A DNA stretch of 64,000 nt from positions 18,398,701-18,462,700 of the forward strand of contig JAVTVX010000016.1 in assembly GCA_033439265.1 (NCBI GenBank). Direction: 5' to 3'. Below the pieces are notes generated by a model. It was not told the origin of the DNA, made no database searches, and saw only the letters and a list, made by a program, of their open reading frames with translations. Source of the stretch: Dillenia suffruticosa. Taxonomy: Eukaryota; Streptophyta; Magnoliopsida; Dilleniales; Dilleniaceae. Below are positions 1 to 12,015 of the stretch, one piece after another. Position 1 is the stretch's first letter. Each line of letters starts with the position of its first letter. The position numbers were made by a program, and so were the translations under genes.

Positions 1-3000
1 AGCTACATTGTATGAAAGGAAGACTGCCTTGAATAAAGTTTTTTTATTAAAAAGCTTGCTAATTTGAAATATAAGGAAGGACGTTCTATTGCTAAGCACA
101 TAAGTGACTTTCAAGATGTGTTGAACCAGTTGACCACTTTGGAAATTAATTTGATGATGAGATACAAGTTTTGTTTCTCTTGAGTTCTTTGCCGGACAGT
201 TGGGAAATATTAATTGTGACTGTCAATAACTCGGCTCATAATGGCAAGCTGACATTGGCAATGGTAAAGGACAGCATGTTCAATGAGGAAGTAAGACGGA
301 AGATAATGGAATTTGGGAGGAGTCAAGTTCTTGTCTTTGAGAATAGGGGCAAAACTGAGAATAGAGTTCAAGATTCCAGAGGGCGCAGTAAGTCCAAAAA
401 GATGTCCAAGTCCAAGGAGGTAGTAAAGTGTTAATGCTGCAAGAAAACTGGTTACAGCAAGAGGAATTGTCAACACTTGAAGCATGAGAAGAAGGATGAA
501 AAGAGCAAGAATACTCCAGATGATAGTAATGCTGTAATGGTTGGTTTTGACGAAGGGATCGAGTCCTTTGTGTGTACACCAAGTGACTCCAATCATGTAG
601 GTTGGGGGACCCATTGTCAGAATGGATTGTTGAAACTGGTGCGGCATATCATTGTGTTCCCAAAAGAGAGTTGTTTATAACTTACAAAGAAGGTGACATT
701 GGTGTTGTCAAGATGGGAAACAACACTGTGTCGTAGAGTGTAAGAATTGGCGATACTGTTATCGAGACTAGTATTGGCTGTACATTGACTCTATGGGATG
801 CTAAACACATCTTAAACTTGCTTTCAATTAATGTCCTTGACAAGGAAGGATACGAGAGTCAGCAAAAGAATGGGCAATGGAAACTTCTCAAGGGAACTTT
901 GTTAGTTGTAGAAGGAAAATTGTGTTCCTGCATGTACAAGATCCAGTTGAGGGTGTGCAATGGGGAGGTCAAATCAATTGAGGACGATACTTCATCAAAT
1001 TTGTGGTATAAGAGGTTGGGACACATGAGTGAGAAAGGGTTGCAACTTTTGGAGAAACAGTCCCTTATTCCTTCGGCCAAATGTATTTCTCCAAACTCAT
1101 GTGATCATTGTTTATTTGATAAGCACCGTGGAGTCTCTTTCCGTATTCATTCTAAGAGGAAAGAAAATAAACTAGTATTGGTTTATATTGATATTTGTGG
1201 TCCCATGGAGGTTAAGTCTCTTGGTGGAAAAAGATAGTCACTTTTATTGATGATGCATCCCGAAAGATGTGGGTGTTTTTGTTGAGAACCACAAGTCAGG
1301 TTCTTCAACGTTTTCAAAGCTTTCATGCTATGGTGTAAAGGATGACATGATTACCCTTGAAATGTTTTCGTACCAATAATAGTGGAGAGTACACCTCTAA
1401 TGAGTTTAAAGCTTATTGTTTAAAGTATGAGATAAGGCATGAGAAGATAGAATCTGGGACACCACAGCACAATGGTGTGGCCAAGAGGATGAACCGCACC
1501 ATCATGGAAAAAGTTAGATTCATGTTGAGAATGGTTAAATTACCCAAATCCTTTTGGGGTGAAGTAGTTAACATAGTCAACTACCTAGTCAACAGATCAT
1601 CGTCAATTTCTTTGGGCTTTGACATTCTAGAAAGGGCGTGGACAGGCAAAGATGCTTCGTGTTCTCACTCGAAAGTCTTTGCTTGTAAAGCTTTTGTGCA
1701 TGTGCCAAAAAAATAGAGGTCAAAGTTGGACAGTAAAGCCACTCTGTGTTTATTGGTTATGTAATGAAGAGTTTGGTTACCGGTTATGGGATCCAGAACA
1801 AAGAAAGATTGTTAGGAGTGGAGATGTGGTTTTTTTTTATGACTAAAAAACTATAGCCGATTTTGAAAAGAAAGTGAAGACTTCACGAAGTGTTGGTGAG
1901 TATGAGGATGAGCAGCAGTTCCATCTTGTAGTGCCATGTATGGTGGAGATACAAATGGGACAGAACTTGGGGATGTAGATGAGCTAGCCACAGTTAGTGA
2001 TAGGTCGATGCCAGCGATGACATTGCACAGCCAGATGTAGTGGGTACTAAGTAGGGAGAGCAACCTCCTCTGCAAGAGAGTGAAGGATCTCAACTTAGGA
2101 GATCTACAAGAGAGCGTCGACCATCCACAAGATATCCTAGTTCTAAGTATATTTTGCTTACTAATGAGGGGGAGCCGGAGAGTTTCCAAGAAATCCAGTC
2201 CACTCCTGATAAGGAGTAGTGGTTGGAAACTACATGAGAGGAGATAAAAGGCTACTTAAGAATAAGTGAGTGTTCAAATTAAAGAAAGAGGGGGAGAAAC
2301 TAGTCAGATACAAAGCTCGTTTGGTGGTGAAAAGATTTGTTTAAAAGAAGGGCATAGATTTTGATGAGATTTTTTCACCAATAGTGAAGATGAGTTCCAT
2401 TCGAGTTGTATTGGGATTGGTGGCTAGTTTGAATCTGGAGTTTGAGCAACTTGATATTAAGACTGCATTCTTGTATGAGGATTTTTAAGAAGAGATATAT
2501 ATATGAACTAGCTAGAGGGTTTTGAAGTAAAAGGGAAGGAGGACATGATTTGCAAATTGAAAAAGAGCTTGTATGGGTTGAAACAAGCTCTCAGGCAATG
2601 GTACAAGAACTTTGATTCTTTTATGGTGGAACATTCCTATAAAAGAACAGATACAGATCATTGTGTGTATGTAAGATTATTCCCTAATGGCAACTTTATG
2701 ATTCTCCTGTTGTATGTAGATGACATGCTAATCGTAAGACAAGATGTTGAGATGATTCACAAGTTGAAAGATGACTTATCTAAATCTTTGAAATGAAGGA
2801 TTTAGGTCCAGCTAAATAGATTTTGGGTATGGATATTATCCGTGATGGGAGAACCGGAAGGTTGTGGTTATCTTAAGAAAGGTATGCTGAACGTGTGCTC
2901 AAATGGTTCAATATGCAGAATACTAAGTCAGTTAGCATGCCTCTTGCTAATCATTTTAAGTTGAATAAAAGTTCTTGTCCTGTAATTGAGTAAGAAAATC

Positions 3001-4540
3001 ATGCTATATCATCTATTCCTTACTCATCGGCAGTAGGTTCATTAATGTATCTTATGGTTTGCACTCGGCCTGATATAACTCATGTTGTTGGTGTAGTGAG
3101 CAAATTTCTTTTTAATTTAGAAAAGGATCACCGGATTGCAGTGAAGTGGATATTCAAGTATTTGAGAGGTGTTTCGAAGTTGTCCTTGAGTTTTGGTGGT
3201 AAGCAACTAGTTCTAAAAAGGTTTGTTGATACAGACATGGCATGTGATCTTGATGGTAGGAGATTTACTTAGGGTACTTGTTCACTTTTGCCAGGGGAGT
3301 TGTATTTTGATAGTCTAAACTATAAAAGTGTGTTGCCTTGTCGACTATAGATGCTGAATATATTGCAACAACTGAAGCAGGATGCTTTGGTTGAAAAGGT
3401 TTCTTCTTGAATTGGGGGTGAGCCAAAAGGAGTGTGGTATTCTGTGACAATCAAAGTGCTCTAGATTTGAGTAAGAATACTATGTACCACGCAAAAACCA
3501 AACATATTGATGTTTGGTATCATTGGCTGCGTCCTGTGATTGAGGATCACATGTTGGAGTTGAAAAAATCCACATTGATAAGAATACTACAGATATGTTG
3601 ATGAAGGTGATCCCCAGATAAAAACTTGAATTTTGCAACAACTTGGCTGAGTTGAGTACTATGGCGAAGGTGATGTCCAAATGATCAAGCCGAGAGGTTA
3701 TGTCTCCTCCTAATGGGTCTGGAGGGGGAGATTACTGGGGTTATATCAAAACCCATTTGTCCAGCCCCATTTGTTTTATGTCTGAGTGGAGTCTCTCGGT
3801 AGTGATCTCTTGATGCATGTCTCTCGGTGCATATTGTTTGGTGCTTGTCTCCCGGTATAAGTCCTCGGTGCATGTCCTTGATACTCAATTATGTTGCTCG
3901 GTTATTTTTTGAGTCTCTCGGTCCTCGATATGCTTCTCGATGGCCTACGTCTCTTGGTGCTTCTTTGAGAGAAATGTTAAGTTTTTTTTCAAAGCATTTA
4001 ATATTTTGATTTCTTGTGTGGCATTGCATTAAATGTAAAGTGGCTTCTTGAGAAAGGAACATACACATAGACGTAGAAAGAGAGAGAGTTTGTGTATGAT
4101 GTGGAGAGAGAAAGCTTGCATGTGTAGCATTTAATGCACATGGTTCAAGGAAGAGAGAGAGTTAGTAGCATCTTGAGGAAGTTACAAATAACTCAAATAA
4201 GTGTAAAAGAGAAAGTGTTCGGCGATTATTCAGTTGACGGGAGATAGAGTCGTACAAAGAGCTAGAGAAAGAGAGGAGTTTTCTTACTTCACATAGAAAG
4301 CAAGGGTGAGAGATAAGCTTCTATCACAACCGGATGCTCTTTAGACTAATTTGTGGGTTTTTCAAAGAGGTACAACTTCTTATATTCGTTCCCTTTTTGT
4401 TGTGAATCTTAGGTTTTGGGCATAAACTTAGGATATTAAACTCTTGTAACTGCTTATTTCTCATAGTACATTTTTCTCTGGTTTTGCCCTGTGGTTTTTC
4501 CCTCTACATTGGAGGGTTTTCTAGTGTCTTTATCCTAACA
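1..4540 (+). mobile_element. Degraded Ty1/copia LTR retrotransposon, 5' part beyond the window edge
   Basis: Fragments appear in the usual copia order. Gag (about 1-500) includes LFLLSSLPDSWE-like sequence and a broken CCHC zinc knuckle near 425-475. A protease-like WIVETGAAYHC segment lies near 620. The gag-pre-integrase region is at 785-1237 (LWYKRLGHMSEKGL), integrase core at 1357-1716 (SGTPQHNGVAKRMNRTI), reverse transcriptase at about 2290-2820 (LKKSLYGLKQALRQWY, LLLYVDDMLIV), and RNase H with TKHIDVWYH at about 3045-3560. Many stops and frameshifts break every domain, so it cannot be autonomous. A purine tract at 3721-3731 precedes the 3' LTR. The 5' LTR is not in the window. Because MVD exons start at 5285 and its earlier exons are missing here, the element probably sits in an upstream MVD intron. 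Confidence 0.9.
3733..4540 (+). repeat. 3' LTR of the copia element
   Basis: It starts just after the purine tract GGAGGGGGAGAT and ends at ...CCTAACA, giving about 808 bp. The first bases read TACTGGGG, where copia LTRs usually start TGTTGG, so the terminal G has probably mutated. The first 250 bp contain several imperfect copies of a CTCTCGGTGCATGT-like motif. The end contains the typical TTTTCCCTCTACATTGGAGGGTTTTC run of copia U5 regions in split form. Boundaries are by inspection, because the matching 5' LTR is not visible. Confidence 0.65.
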
Positions 4541-5284
4541 TGATAAGCCTCTTCATATAGAGCCATTTTAATTTCCTTCCTCCATGCCTCACTAATCTGC
4601 ATCTTGTGCCGTAATATTCTTCTTGGCTGTGTAGTGTCTGTAGTCAATAATGATGCTTTTCACTAAATCTAAATGATTGCAGCCAAGTAATAGAAAGCCT
4701 GATGAATCAGAATAACACCTCAACTATCTGGTTGGAATTTAAATTGGCGATGTTTGATGTGATCTTGATGATTGAGTTTGATAGATTTGCATCATCATAT
4801 ATTTGTTTCTGATTTCATCTTAAATTTGATGAGTTCAGTTATATCTACATGTCACCATTGCCTCTCAAAGTTCCATAAAATTGTTCAGCAGATTTGCAAT
4901 TAATATGAGAACCAGTTTTCTCTGTTTATATTCATTTTTTCCTGGTTGGTATGACAGGGCTTGCTCCTGTATGTAAATTTTAAGTTATAATTTTGGTGGC
5001 CCTATTTTGGGCAAAGTCTCCTGCACTTCTAGAGCTCATGTTGACTTGACGCTCTAAACATTTGGTATGAAACTGCAAGCTGAGCTCAGACAGTCTCCCC
5101 CCCCCCCCCCCCCGAGCGCCCGCGCGCGTATGTTAAGCATTGGACTGTGAATATTTTACCCAGAATATTGATTTGTGTGATTGCAAAATGCTAGCTAGAG
5201 CATCCTTCTTATGTCTGCCTTCCTCTCATTCCTTTAAATAATCTGGTTTGAAGTTAATTTTTCATATATATTTCCGAATGGTAG
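4541..5284 (+). other. Intron sequence upstream of the first visible MVD exon
   Basis: No coding sequence is recognisable here. It contains a run of about 16 C at 5098-5113 followed by a short GCGC stretch. The last bases, GGTAG, make a splice acceptor. None of the exons that encode the earlier MVD motifs were found in it, so they should lie left of the copia insertion. Confidence 0.6.
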
Positions 5285-8200
5285 TTTTTGCCCTTGCAAA
5301 GCTGATGAATGTGAAGGAAGATCAGGGAAAACTGTCTGCTATTGCAAGGTATCAATCTCTCTTTCTATTTTAGAATGTTTGTGCAATAGTTTGCATATGC
5401 TCAGTGGCTTGTTATTTTGTTGCTTACAGCTTTTTACAAAGTACATCTCATTTTATCTATAACTGTGTTTACAATCTCCATTCATTTCCTTCTTAGCTTT
5501 TTCCAAAGTTGGCTTCATCTTTTAATAACGTCATTTCTTTAATTTCCTCATGTCCCTAATGTTGATTGTGCAATTTGTTTAAATGTTTCCATTTATATAG
5601 ACAAGGTTCAGGTAGTGCTTGTCGCAGCTTGTTTGGGGGCTTTGTCAAATGGATTATGGGAAAGGTGAATTTACTTCTCAGCATATGTCAGTTGCTGGCC
5701 CATGAAGAGAGCATGTAACTTTCTTTTTACTATAAAATCTAACATTTTGTGTTTGGATTTGTCAAGGATGAGAATGGAAGTGACAGCCTTGCTGTTCAAC
5801 TGGTGGATGAGAAGCATTGGGATGAACTTGTAATAATTATTGCGGTGGTATGTATGCTTCCACTAAGTTTTATCGTTTGAGAGAGGATAGTAGTGGTTTT
5901 AGCGATCAGATTCCTCAGATCTGATTTTGAGGTTATAGACTCGCAATCATAGTGCTTAAGTTATGAAATCATTATCTACAAAAGGCACTTGATTAGCTCA
6001 GCATCTTGAATTGTCTAAATTGTTATCTTCAACCTGTGCCATCTATTTTCCTTTCTTAGGATACTTTTTGGCCACATTCTTTATTTATGAAAAGATGGTC
6101 TGCATCTGGCCCCAGGAAATAGAAATAGAAAAAATAACTTCATTTTGAAAATCTGTCACTCTCTCATTTCAGTATCAGCTCGTTTGTATGTCTTCCAGGT
6201 TAGTTCACGGCAAAAAGAAACAAGTAGCACTAGTGGAATGCGCGAGAGCATTGAAACAAGTCTACTTTTGAAACACAGGGCAAAGGTACAGCTACTTTTT
6301 CAATTATAAGAAAATTGTCTGATGTCCTCTTGTTCCTTATAAGGTTGCACCTAGAAATAGCTGGGTTTATTCTTGGAAATCCTTTTGGACCCTCTACTTC
6401 ATCATGGTGTATCCATGTTTCAAGTGGCATCCTTAAAGGAAAAGTATGAAGCTGAACCTAATGGATATTTTTGCATCATTTATTCTCTGGACCACAGAGA
6501 TAATATTTCATGAATATCTGCATGATGTATTATCATAGAAAACTTTCTGTACCTCTTTTTTCTCAATGTGGAAGTCAAAGCTGCTCATATTGCAGTCCAT
6601 GATATTGTCGAAATTCGGACAAGTATGATTTCTCTCTCTCTTGGTCTGGTTTTTAGGAAATTGTACCAAGACGGATAACTCAGATGGAAGAAGCCATTAA
6701 AAATCGTGATTTTTCATCCTTTGCAAATTTAACTTGTGCAGACAGTAATCAGTTTCATGCTGTCTGCCTTGATACGAGCCCTCCCATATTCTACATGAAT
6801 AACACTTCCCACAGGTAACAGTGCTTTCCTCTGCTCTGACTTTACCGTAGTTGTTTGCTGTTTACCACCAGAATCTGGTACTGTTGTTGGTATCTACATA
6901 TTGACAAGGTTATAATGTCTCAGAATTATTAGCTGCGTTGAGAAATGGAATCATTCAGAAGAAATGCCCCAGGTCTGTCATGGTCTTTTCTGTTTTATTT
7001 ATTTTTTGTGAACCTATTTTTCAATTTCTGCTTTGTAATGGTACACAACAGGGACAAATTTCTTGATTAATCCAGTAATGGGCAAAATGTTGGACATCAT
7101 TTAATGAAGATTATAAATCAATGACTAACATTATATGGGCGCATGCAATGAGCTGTAATAGAGATGCTATTTTCTCAAGGATATTATGTGCCTGGACTTT
7201 CAGATGATCTGTAGCTTGGGAACCTACACCTCGGATAAGAATTTTTAGCACTGACTATAAAGAATGGTCGTTCTCCACAAAACAATTTTATTGATGTTTG
7301 TCACAACACAATAGGCATGATCTCTAAGCATCTAAATAATGCAGCGGAAGGGTTTTGCTATTTGATTGATCTCAGCGCTTAGGGATAGAATAGGATGATT
7401 GTCGCTGGAACAATAATAAATGATTAGTTTTAAAGAAAAATCAAATAAAATTTTGAATTGAAAGAAAACAACAATATCATAAAGTGAGTACTATTGTCCT
7501 ATTTATATTGGTCAGGTCAATTCCTAATTCTAAACTAAAACTTTTTAATTTATAAAAATTTCCAACTAATAAGGTAGAAATAAAAACCAAAATATAGAAA
7601 CTTTTTAAATAGCAACCTAAATAAAGAAGGAGAAGCAAAAGCAACAAAAAAGTGGAAACTTTCTTTTTTTTTCCCCCTGATTCTCCTGCTCTCTGTTCCT
7701 AATTCCTTGGATGCTTCTCGGGTTACAGAAAAATGAAAAAGGAATACCGTTCCTAACAAGTAAGCCTTGACATATTCTTCAGATGTGGCTGGATCCGATT
7801 TGATCTCAACAATTAGGGTTAGAATAGGATGGTTGTGGTTGGAATAATGATAAATGATTAGGTTTAAAGAAAAAACCAAATAAAATTCTGAATTGAGAGA
7901 GAAAACAATAATATCATGAAGTAACTATTGTTGTTCCATTTACAGTGGTTAGTACAACCCCCGCACTAAGCCGGGGAGCACTTTATGCACCGGGAGGGCA
8001 ACCCCTAATTCTGAACTAAAATTTTCTAATTAGTTAAAACTTTCTAACTAATAAGATAAAAAAAAAAAACAAAAATATAGAAATTTCCTAAATAGAAACA
8101 TAAATGAAAAAGAAAACTAATAATAACAAAAAAGTCAAAAGTTTCTATTTTTTCTTTAGATTCTTCTGCACCCTGTTTAACTCCTTGGATGCTCATGCAT

Positions 8201-9478
8201 CACAATATTTGAGGCCCTTGTATTTGCTTTGCAAAGTTGAGAATTAAGACTTAGGAGGTCAAGATTCGCTCCCTATTTTCTTCATTGTTACATGCACTTT
8301 GTAGTTATCTGTTCTTCAACTGAAAACCTGACTTACCGTTATCTAATTAGTCCTAATATTTGTGGAAATACCTCTCCTCCATTATAGGATTTTTGTTCTA
8401 ATATTTCCTTAACATTTTGTAAATAGTGTATTTAGTTTCATGCATAGAGTTGTTCTGCAATTGTTAAATGTGACCTGTGGTTCTTACATACACATTGATC
8501 TTCGAATTGTAACACTAGAGTTGGAGATATTGTAAACTTATGATAAATTTTAGGCGGGAGCTCTCAAGACTTGGATTATTGAAATTTCTGCTGGCATTGT
8601 CACTGCTAATTAAGAATGGATCTGATAAAACTGTTGAAAATTTTTTATCCCCCGAAAATCTCTAAAAATAACTGGTATAACAAGTAGATTCTTTTGCATT
8701 GTTGGTAGGAGAAACCATCTCACCCTGTTTTAATTTCGAGAGAAAACTCTTAGGTAATCTCTGGTATGAGAGAAAGGATGGATGAACGAATGCACAAAAA
8801 TATCATGCATGTTTGTGTCAGATAAACGGCTATTTGATTCAAATTGTGAGAATGTTTCTCTCACACACTTGATGGATGCAATTTATTGAAATTATTGTTG
8901 TAATGTTATGTTACCATGCACCATAAATCACAACTTTTTTTTTTTTATTTTATATTTTGGCAAAGTAAAGGAATTATCTCAGAAAGAAGTCAATGAAGTT
9001 TAAACTTATCAACAGGTTGCATATACTTTTGATGCGGGGCCAAATGCTGTCTTAATTGCACGCAACAGAAAGGCTGCTTCTCTTCTACTTCAGAGGATGC
9101 TTTTCTACTTCCCTCCAATTCCAGAGACCGATTTAAACAAGTACCATTCTTTTTCCTTCTTCTGTTATTGATTAAAAGAAGTATTATCTCGTAAAATTTC
9201 TACCATCTGGGTGATAGTGTCTCAAAAATTAAGTCCTCTCTCTCTCTCTTGCTAGTTTCATTCTTGGAGATAAATCAATACTTCAAGATGCTGGAATCAA
9301 GGAGATGAAAGACATAGATGCTTTGTCCCCGCCCCCAGAAATTAAAGATAATGCTAATGTCCCGAAGTATAGAGGTGAGGTTAGTTATTTCATCTGCACA
9401 AGACCTGGGAGAGGTCCAGTTGAGCTTGCTGATGCAAGTCAAGCCCTTCTTAACCCTGAAACTGGGCTGCCGAAGTGA
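5285..9478 (+). CDS. MVD: Diphosphomevalonate decarboxylase, C-terminal 282 residues (5' exons off window)
   Basis: The enzyme catalyses the ATP-dependent decarboxylation of mevalonate diphosphate to isopentenyl diphosphate, the last step of the mevalonate pathway (GHMP kinase family; plant forms are cytosolic or peroxisomal). Exons: 5285-5348, 5601-5664, 5767-5847, 6199-6285, 6657-6814, 6924-6972, 9016-9140, 9256-9478. Every junction is GT-AG and all phases join without a frameshift or stop. Visible motifs are [65 protein letters not shown], the catalytic-Asp motif [12 protein letters not shown], and the C-terminal [14 protein letters not shown] ending GLPK. Family members have about 415-420 residues, so the N-terminal third lies left of the copia element. 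Nothing visible here suggests a pseudogene. The sixth intron is unusually long (2.0 kb) and filled with repeats. Confidence 0.93.
7365..8195. repeat. Two diverged direct repeats (about 400 bp each) inside the long MVD intron
   Basis: Copy 1 (about 7365-7725) and copy 2 (about 7798-8195) run in parallel. Both go from TGATCTCA, through GGATAGAATAGGATG or GGTTAGAATAGGATG, AATAATGATAAATGATTAG, AAATAAAATTCTGAATTGA and a GTTCCATTTA region, to CTCCTTGGATGCT. Copy 2 also carries a short GC-rich piece at 7957-8003. The preceding TCTAAGCATCTAAATAATGCAGCGGAAG resembles sequence often met at plant retroelement ends, so these may be LTR remnants. That identity is a guess; the repetition is directly visible. 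Confidence 0.6.
7957..8003 (+). repeat. Short SINE-tail-like fragment
   Basis: The stretch CCCCGCACTAAGCCGGGGAG followed by CACTTTATGCACCGGGAGGGC resembles the 3' body of a common plant SINE (CCCGCGCATAGCGGGAGC...TGCACCGGGCTGCCC). It sits only inside copy 2 of the intronic direct repeat, so it was inserted after that duplication or lost from copy 1. No A or B box is preserved. Confidence 0.35.
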
Positions 9479-10240
9479 AGATGACATTTTGCTCCATTAA
9501 TTAGTTCTCATCTCACGCTTAGGCGAACTTCATTTCTGAGCTTAAAGTGATATACTATTGGGTCAGGATTTTGGATTGCAGTTTATTTCTTCATGAATGA
9601 ATTGACAAACACTCCCCTGCGTAAATGCAGCGTGCTCTAATTTTGCCTTGTATTTGTATTTTCTTTTTTCTCCATATCAGTCAGTGTTCATAAACTATTT
9701 TCTTTATGAACATCCTGGTCGAATAATTATTTTTACTTGAATGAATTATTGTTTCCCATGAGGGCCTTGTTATTCAGATTATATTGTCTACTTCTCAAAC
9801 TTTTCTTTTGGGAAAAAAAAAAAAAAAAAGAATTTTATTTGCCAGTGGCAAGTCCATTGAGGCATTATATGACTCCTGGAGCTTGAAAATGGTTACTGAT
9901 TTAGGTTAATATCCTAACTTAGGTGACAATTTGACTTCTGAAATCATAAGAAAGATGCCGATTTTGCCAATTTGTATTATACTCTGCGCGTTCCTTTTGG
10001 AGCTCCAAAATGGGATTCTACACACCAAACTTGTCAGAATTGCAAACTGAGGACAATAAACTCTATTCTGCATTAGCATTCAAATCCCACTTCAACTTGG
10101 AAGAAACGTACATTTTTCTTAGACAGTCTCCCTGCAAATTGCACTATCAAAGTCTTGAGCCCACTCTGGTGTGTTTGGTGCCGAGCACGTGGTTAAGTGC
10201 ACATCCAAGGAATCCAAGGAGCTCAATACCATAGCTTCCC
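9479..10240 (+). other. MVD 3' UTR and downstream intergenic DNA
   Basis: The region directly follows the MVD stop. It contains AATAAA-like AT-rich stretches, a poly-A run near 9813-9829, and no open frame that resembles a protein family. The poly-A run may be an old poly(A)-tail insertion or just a homopolymer. Confidence 0.4.
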
Positions 10241-10251
10241 ACTATTATCTC

Positions 10252-10252
<1 letters not shown>

Positions 10253-10289
<37 letters not shown>
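10253..10289. repeat. (GA)n microsatellite
   Basis: This is an uninterrupted GA run of about 18 units. It explains the SLSLSLSLSL tract in a minus-strand open frame here, which I do not treat as a gene. Confidence 0.9.
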
Positions 10290-10293
<4 letters not shown>

Positions 10294-11490
10294 CTCCCCG
10301 ATGCATTTCCAATATCATTGTTGCTGACATCAACTTTAGGCTGCTAGATACTTTTGGATCCTGGAACTTGCTAATTGCACAATCAAAACCCAGCAATTCA
10401 AAGCCATAAAATTCCCTCCCCTGCATGGAATCCTGTCTTGTTGAGAGAGCAACAACCGTAGCTATGCTCCAGACCCTAGCTAGACAAAGGGATTCAAGAG
10501 CACAAGATGGAAACTTCAAAACATTAACATGAGAGCTAGGTTGCATGGAAATAGAAACGGAGAAACGAAATCGAATACGTAATGACATAGACAAATGACA
10601 CTTTGTAAGAGTAAACGAAACGGAAATGTGAGAAAATACATAAATATAAAAAATATAAATATTTTTATGTAAATATTAATTATTTTATGAAAATAACACA
10701 ATAACCGTATTTTATAATTAAAAACTAAAATGATCAAATATATAATTATTAATCATAAAAAATAACATAAAAATAAAAGTTATAATTAAATAAACAAATA
10801 ATTCATTAAATAGAAAAAAAATGTGTAAATATGAAAAATATAAAAATTTTAGTGTAATATTTATTAATTTAACGTGTTAAAACATTTCAAAAATGAAAAA
10901 GATTTGTGTTGAGAAGTTCCGGTCATCAAGACTACATTATAACCATTAATTAGGAAAAGTTTTAGTCTTCATGGAATCATTAAGACTAAAACTTTTCCTA
11001 ATTAATCTTCTTCTTTTGACAACTAATGGAAGTAATTGAAACTGGTATGAAGGAAACCACATAGATGGACAGGGAGTGAGAATGGCCAACTAGGAAGCTA
11101 TGAAGATACGAATTCTTTAACTAGGACAACCTAGAATGGAGAGCTAGGGCTTTTTGGAGAAGTCTTTCTCGCCTTGTAAAAGCATTTCTTTTACATTTTA
11201 ACAAAGCCTCTGAAGTTCTGTGCATTATATCTTTTATGCAGAGACATGTTCATGTTCAATGCTAGTATTCATATTATATAATATTGGTAGCTAGAAAAAC
11301 AAAGGATTACTCCCTACCTATTGGAAGAATGGCTTTGCAAATTCCCACACCTCTGCAAACTCCAAATCGGTAGAAAATTTGAAGAACAACATTCTCATAC
11401 CCAAATCGTAAAACAGCAGACAAAACAAGAGGGGGGAGAAGAGGAAGAGAGAGATATGAAGGATAGACTACCTGATTGGGGTTTTGGGTT
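10290..11490. other. AT-rich intergenic region with a perfect hairpin
   Basis: The region is very AT-rich from 10600 to 10900, then holds the hairpin at 10945-11006. A purine-rich stretch lies near 11425-11460. A short minus-strand segment at about 11312-11350 has a plausible acceptor and donor (TTTGCAG / GTAGGGAG), but I recognise no protein in it. Confidence 0.4.
10945..11006. repeat. Perfect 25 bp inverted repeat (hairpin)
   Basis: The arm at 10945-10969 starts ATTAATTAGGAAAAG and is the exact reverse complement of 10982-11006. A 12-base loop separates them. It could be a MITE remnant, a small-RNA hairpin or a young palindrome; no TSD is obvious. Confidence 0.85.
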
Positions 11491-11493
11491 GCT

Positions 11494-11673
11494 CTAATGG
11501 GTGTTTAAAATGCAAAAGTTTTTTCGACGAATTGAGGGGATACGTATGGAATTAACGAAATCAGTGGATAAGAAGATAAAATTCGAAGGAAATGAAGGAT
11601 TGCGAAGACGAAATGAAGTTGGATTTGAGAGGAGAAGAGAGATTGGAGTTAGGGTTTGAAGGGTTACCGCCAT
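11494..11673 (-). CDS. Possible first exon of a plastid-targeted protein
   Basis: The frame reads MAVTLQTLTPISLLLSNPTS then FRLRNPSFPSNFIF and continues to 59 residues. It is rich in Ser, Thr, Leu and Arg and almost lacks acidic residues, like a chloroplast transit peptide. A TAG at 11494-11496 ends it; a plausible splice donor (CAATCAG/GTAGTC) lies only about 20 bp further on. So either the stop is a mutation or the donor is elsewhere. I recognise no downstream exon with certainty. The MULE at 11762 begins about 90 bp upstream of this ATG. It could be a decayed gene. Confidence 0.3.
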   Translation of the reverse strand: MAVTLQTLTPISLLLSNPTSFRLRNPSFPSNFIFLSTDFVNSIRIPSIRRKNFCILNTH

Positions 11674-11751
11674 TTCCCATTTTTTTAATTAATTTTATTT
11701 AAAACAAAAAATTAATAATGAAAAAAAGAATATTAAACAATACCTAGGGCA

Positions 11752-11761
11752 CAAATTCTTC
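11752..11761 (+). repeat. Left target-site duplication of the MULE
   Basis: CAAATTCTTC here is repeated exactly at 18459-18468, directly outside the opposite terminal inverted repeat. MULEs usually make 9 bp, sometimes 8-11 bp, duplications. Confidence 0.85.
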
Positions 11762-11875
11762 GAGCTTTGTACGGAAATGACACTAATTTTATAAAAAAAT
11801 TTTAAAACAATAAATTTAAAAAATATTTACAAAACTAATCTACCTATGTCGTGATTTCAAGTCACGACATATGTT
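11762..11875 (+). repeat. Left terminal inverted repeat of the MULE
   Basis: About 110 bp match the reverse complement of 18345-18458 with scattered differences, from GAGCTTTG to the first palindrome. Confidence 0.85.
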
Positions 11876-11980
11876 TAAAACGTGGTATGTCGTGACTTCA
11901 AGTCACGACATAGGGCATGTCTGACTTCAAGTCACGACATGCTCATTCTAGTGCCATGTCGTGAGTTCAACTCACAACAT
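11846..11980. repeat. Left subterminal palindrome array (4 copies)
   Basis: Copies lie at 11846-11870, 11887-11911, 11917-11940 and 11956-11980. Each is a 25 bp odd palindrome with arm ATGTCGTGACTT, one central base, then the complementary arm AAGTCACGACAT. The third copy has lost one base; the fourth carries compensating changes in both arms (GTGAGTTcAACTCAC), which preserves pairing. Confidence 0.9.
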
Positions 11981-12015
11981 GCTCGAATTTAGACCCCCGA
12001 TCCCTTCTTCTTTTC

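Noticed and set aside
10223-10594. 123-codon minus-strand frame
   Set aside because: It includes a (GA)n-coded SLSLSL run and shows no resemblance to a known family.
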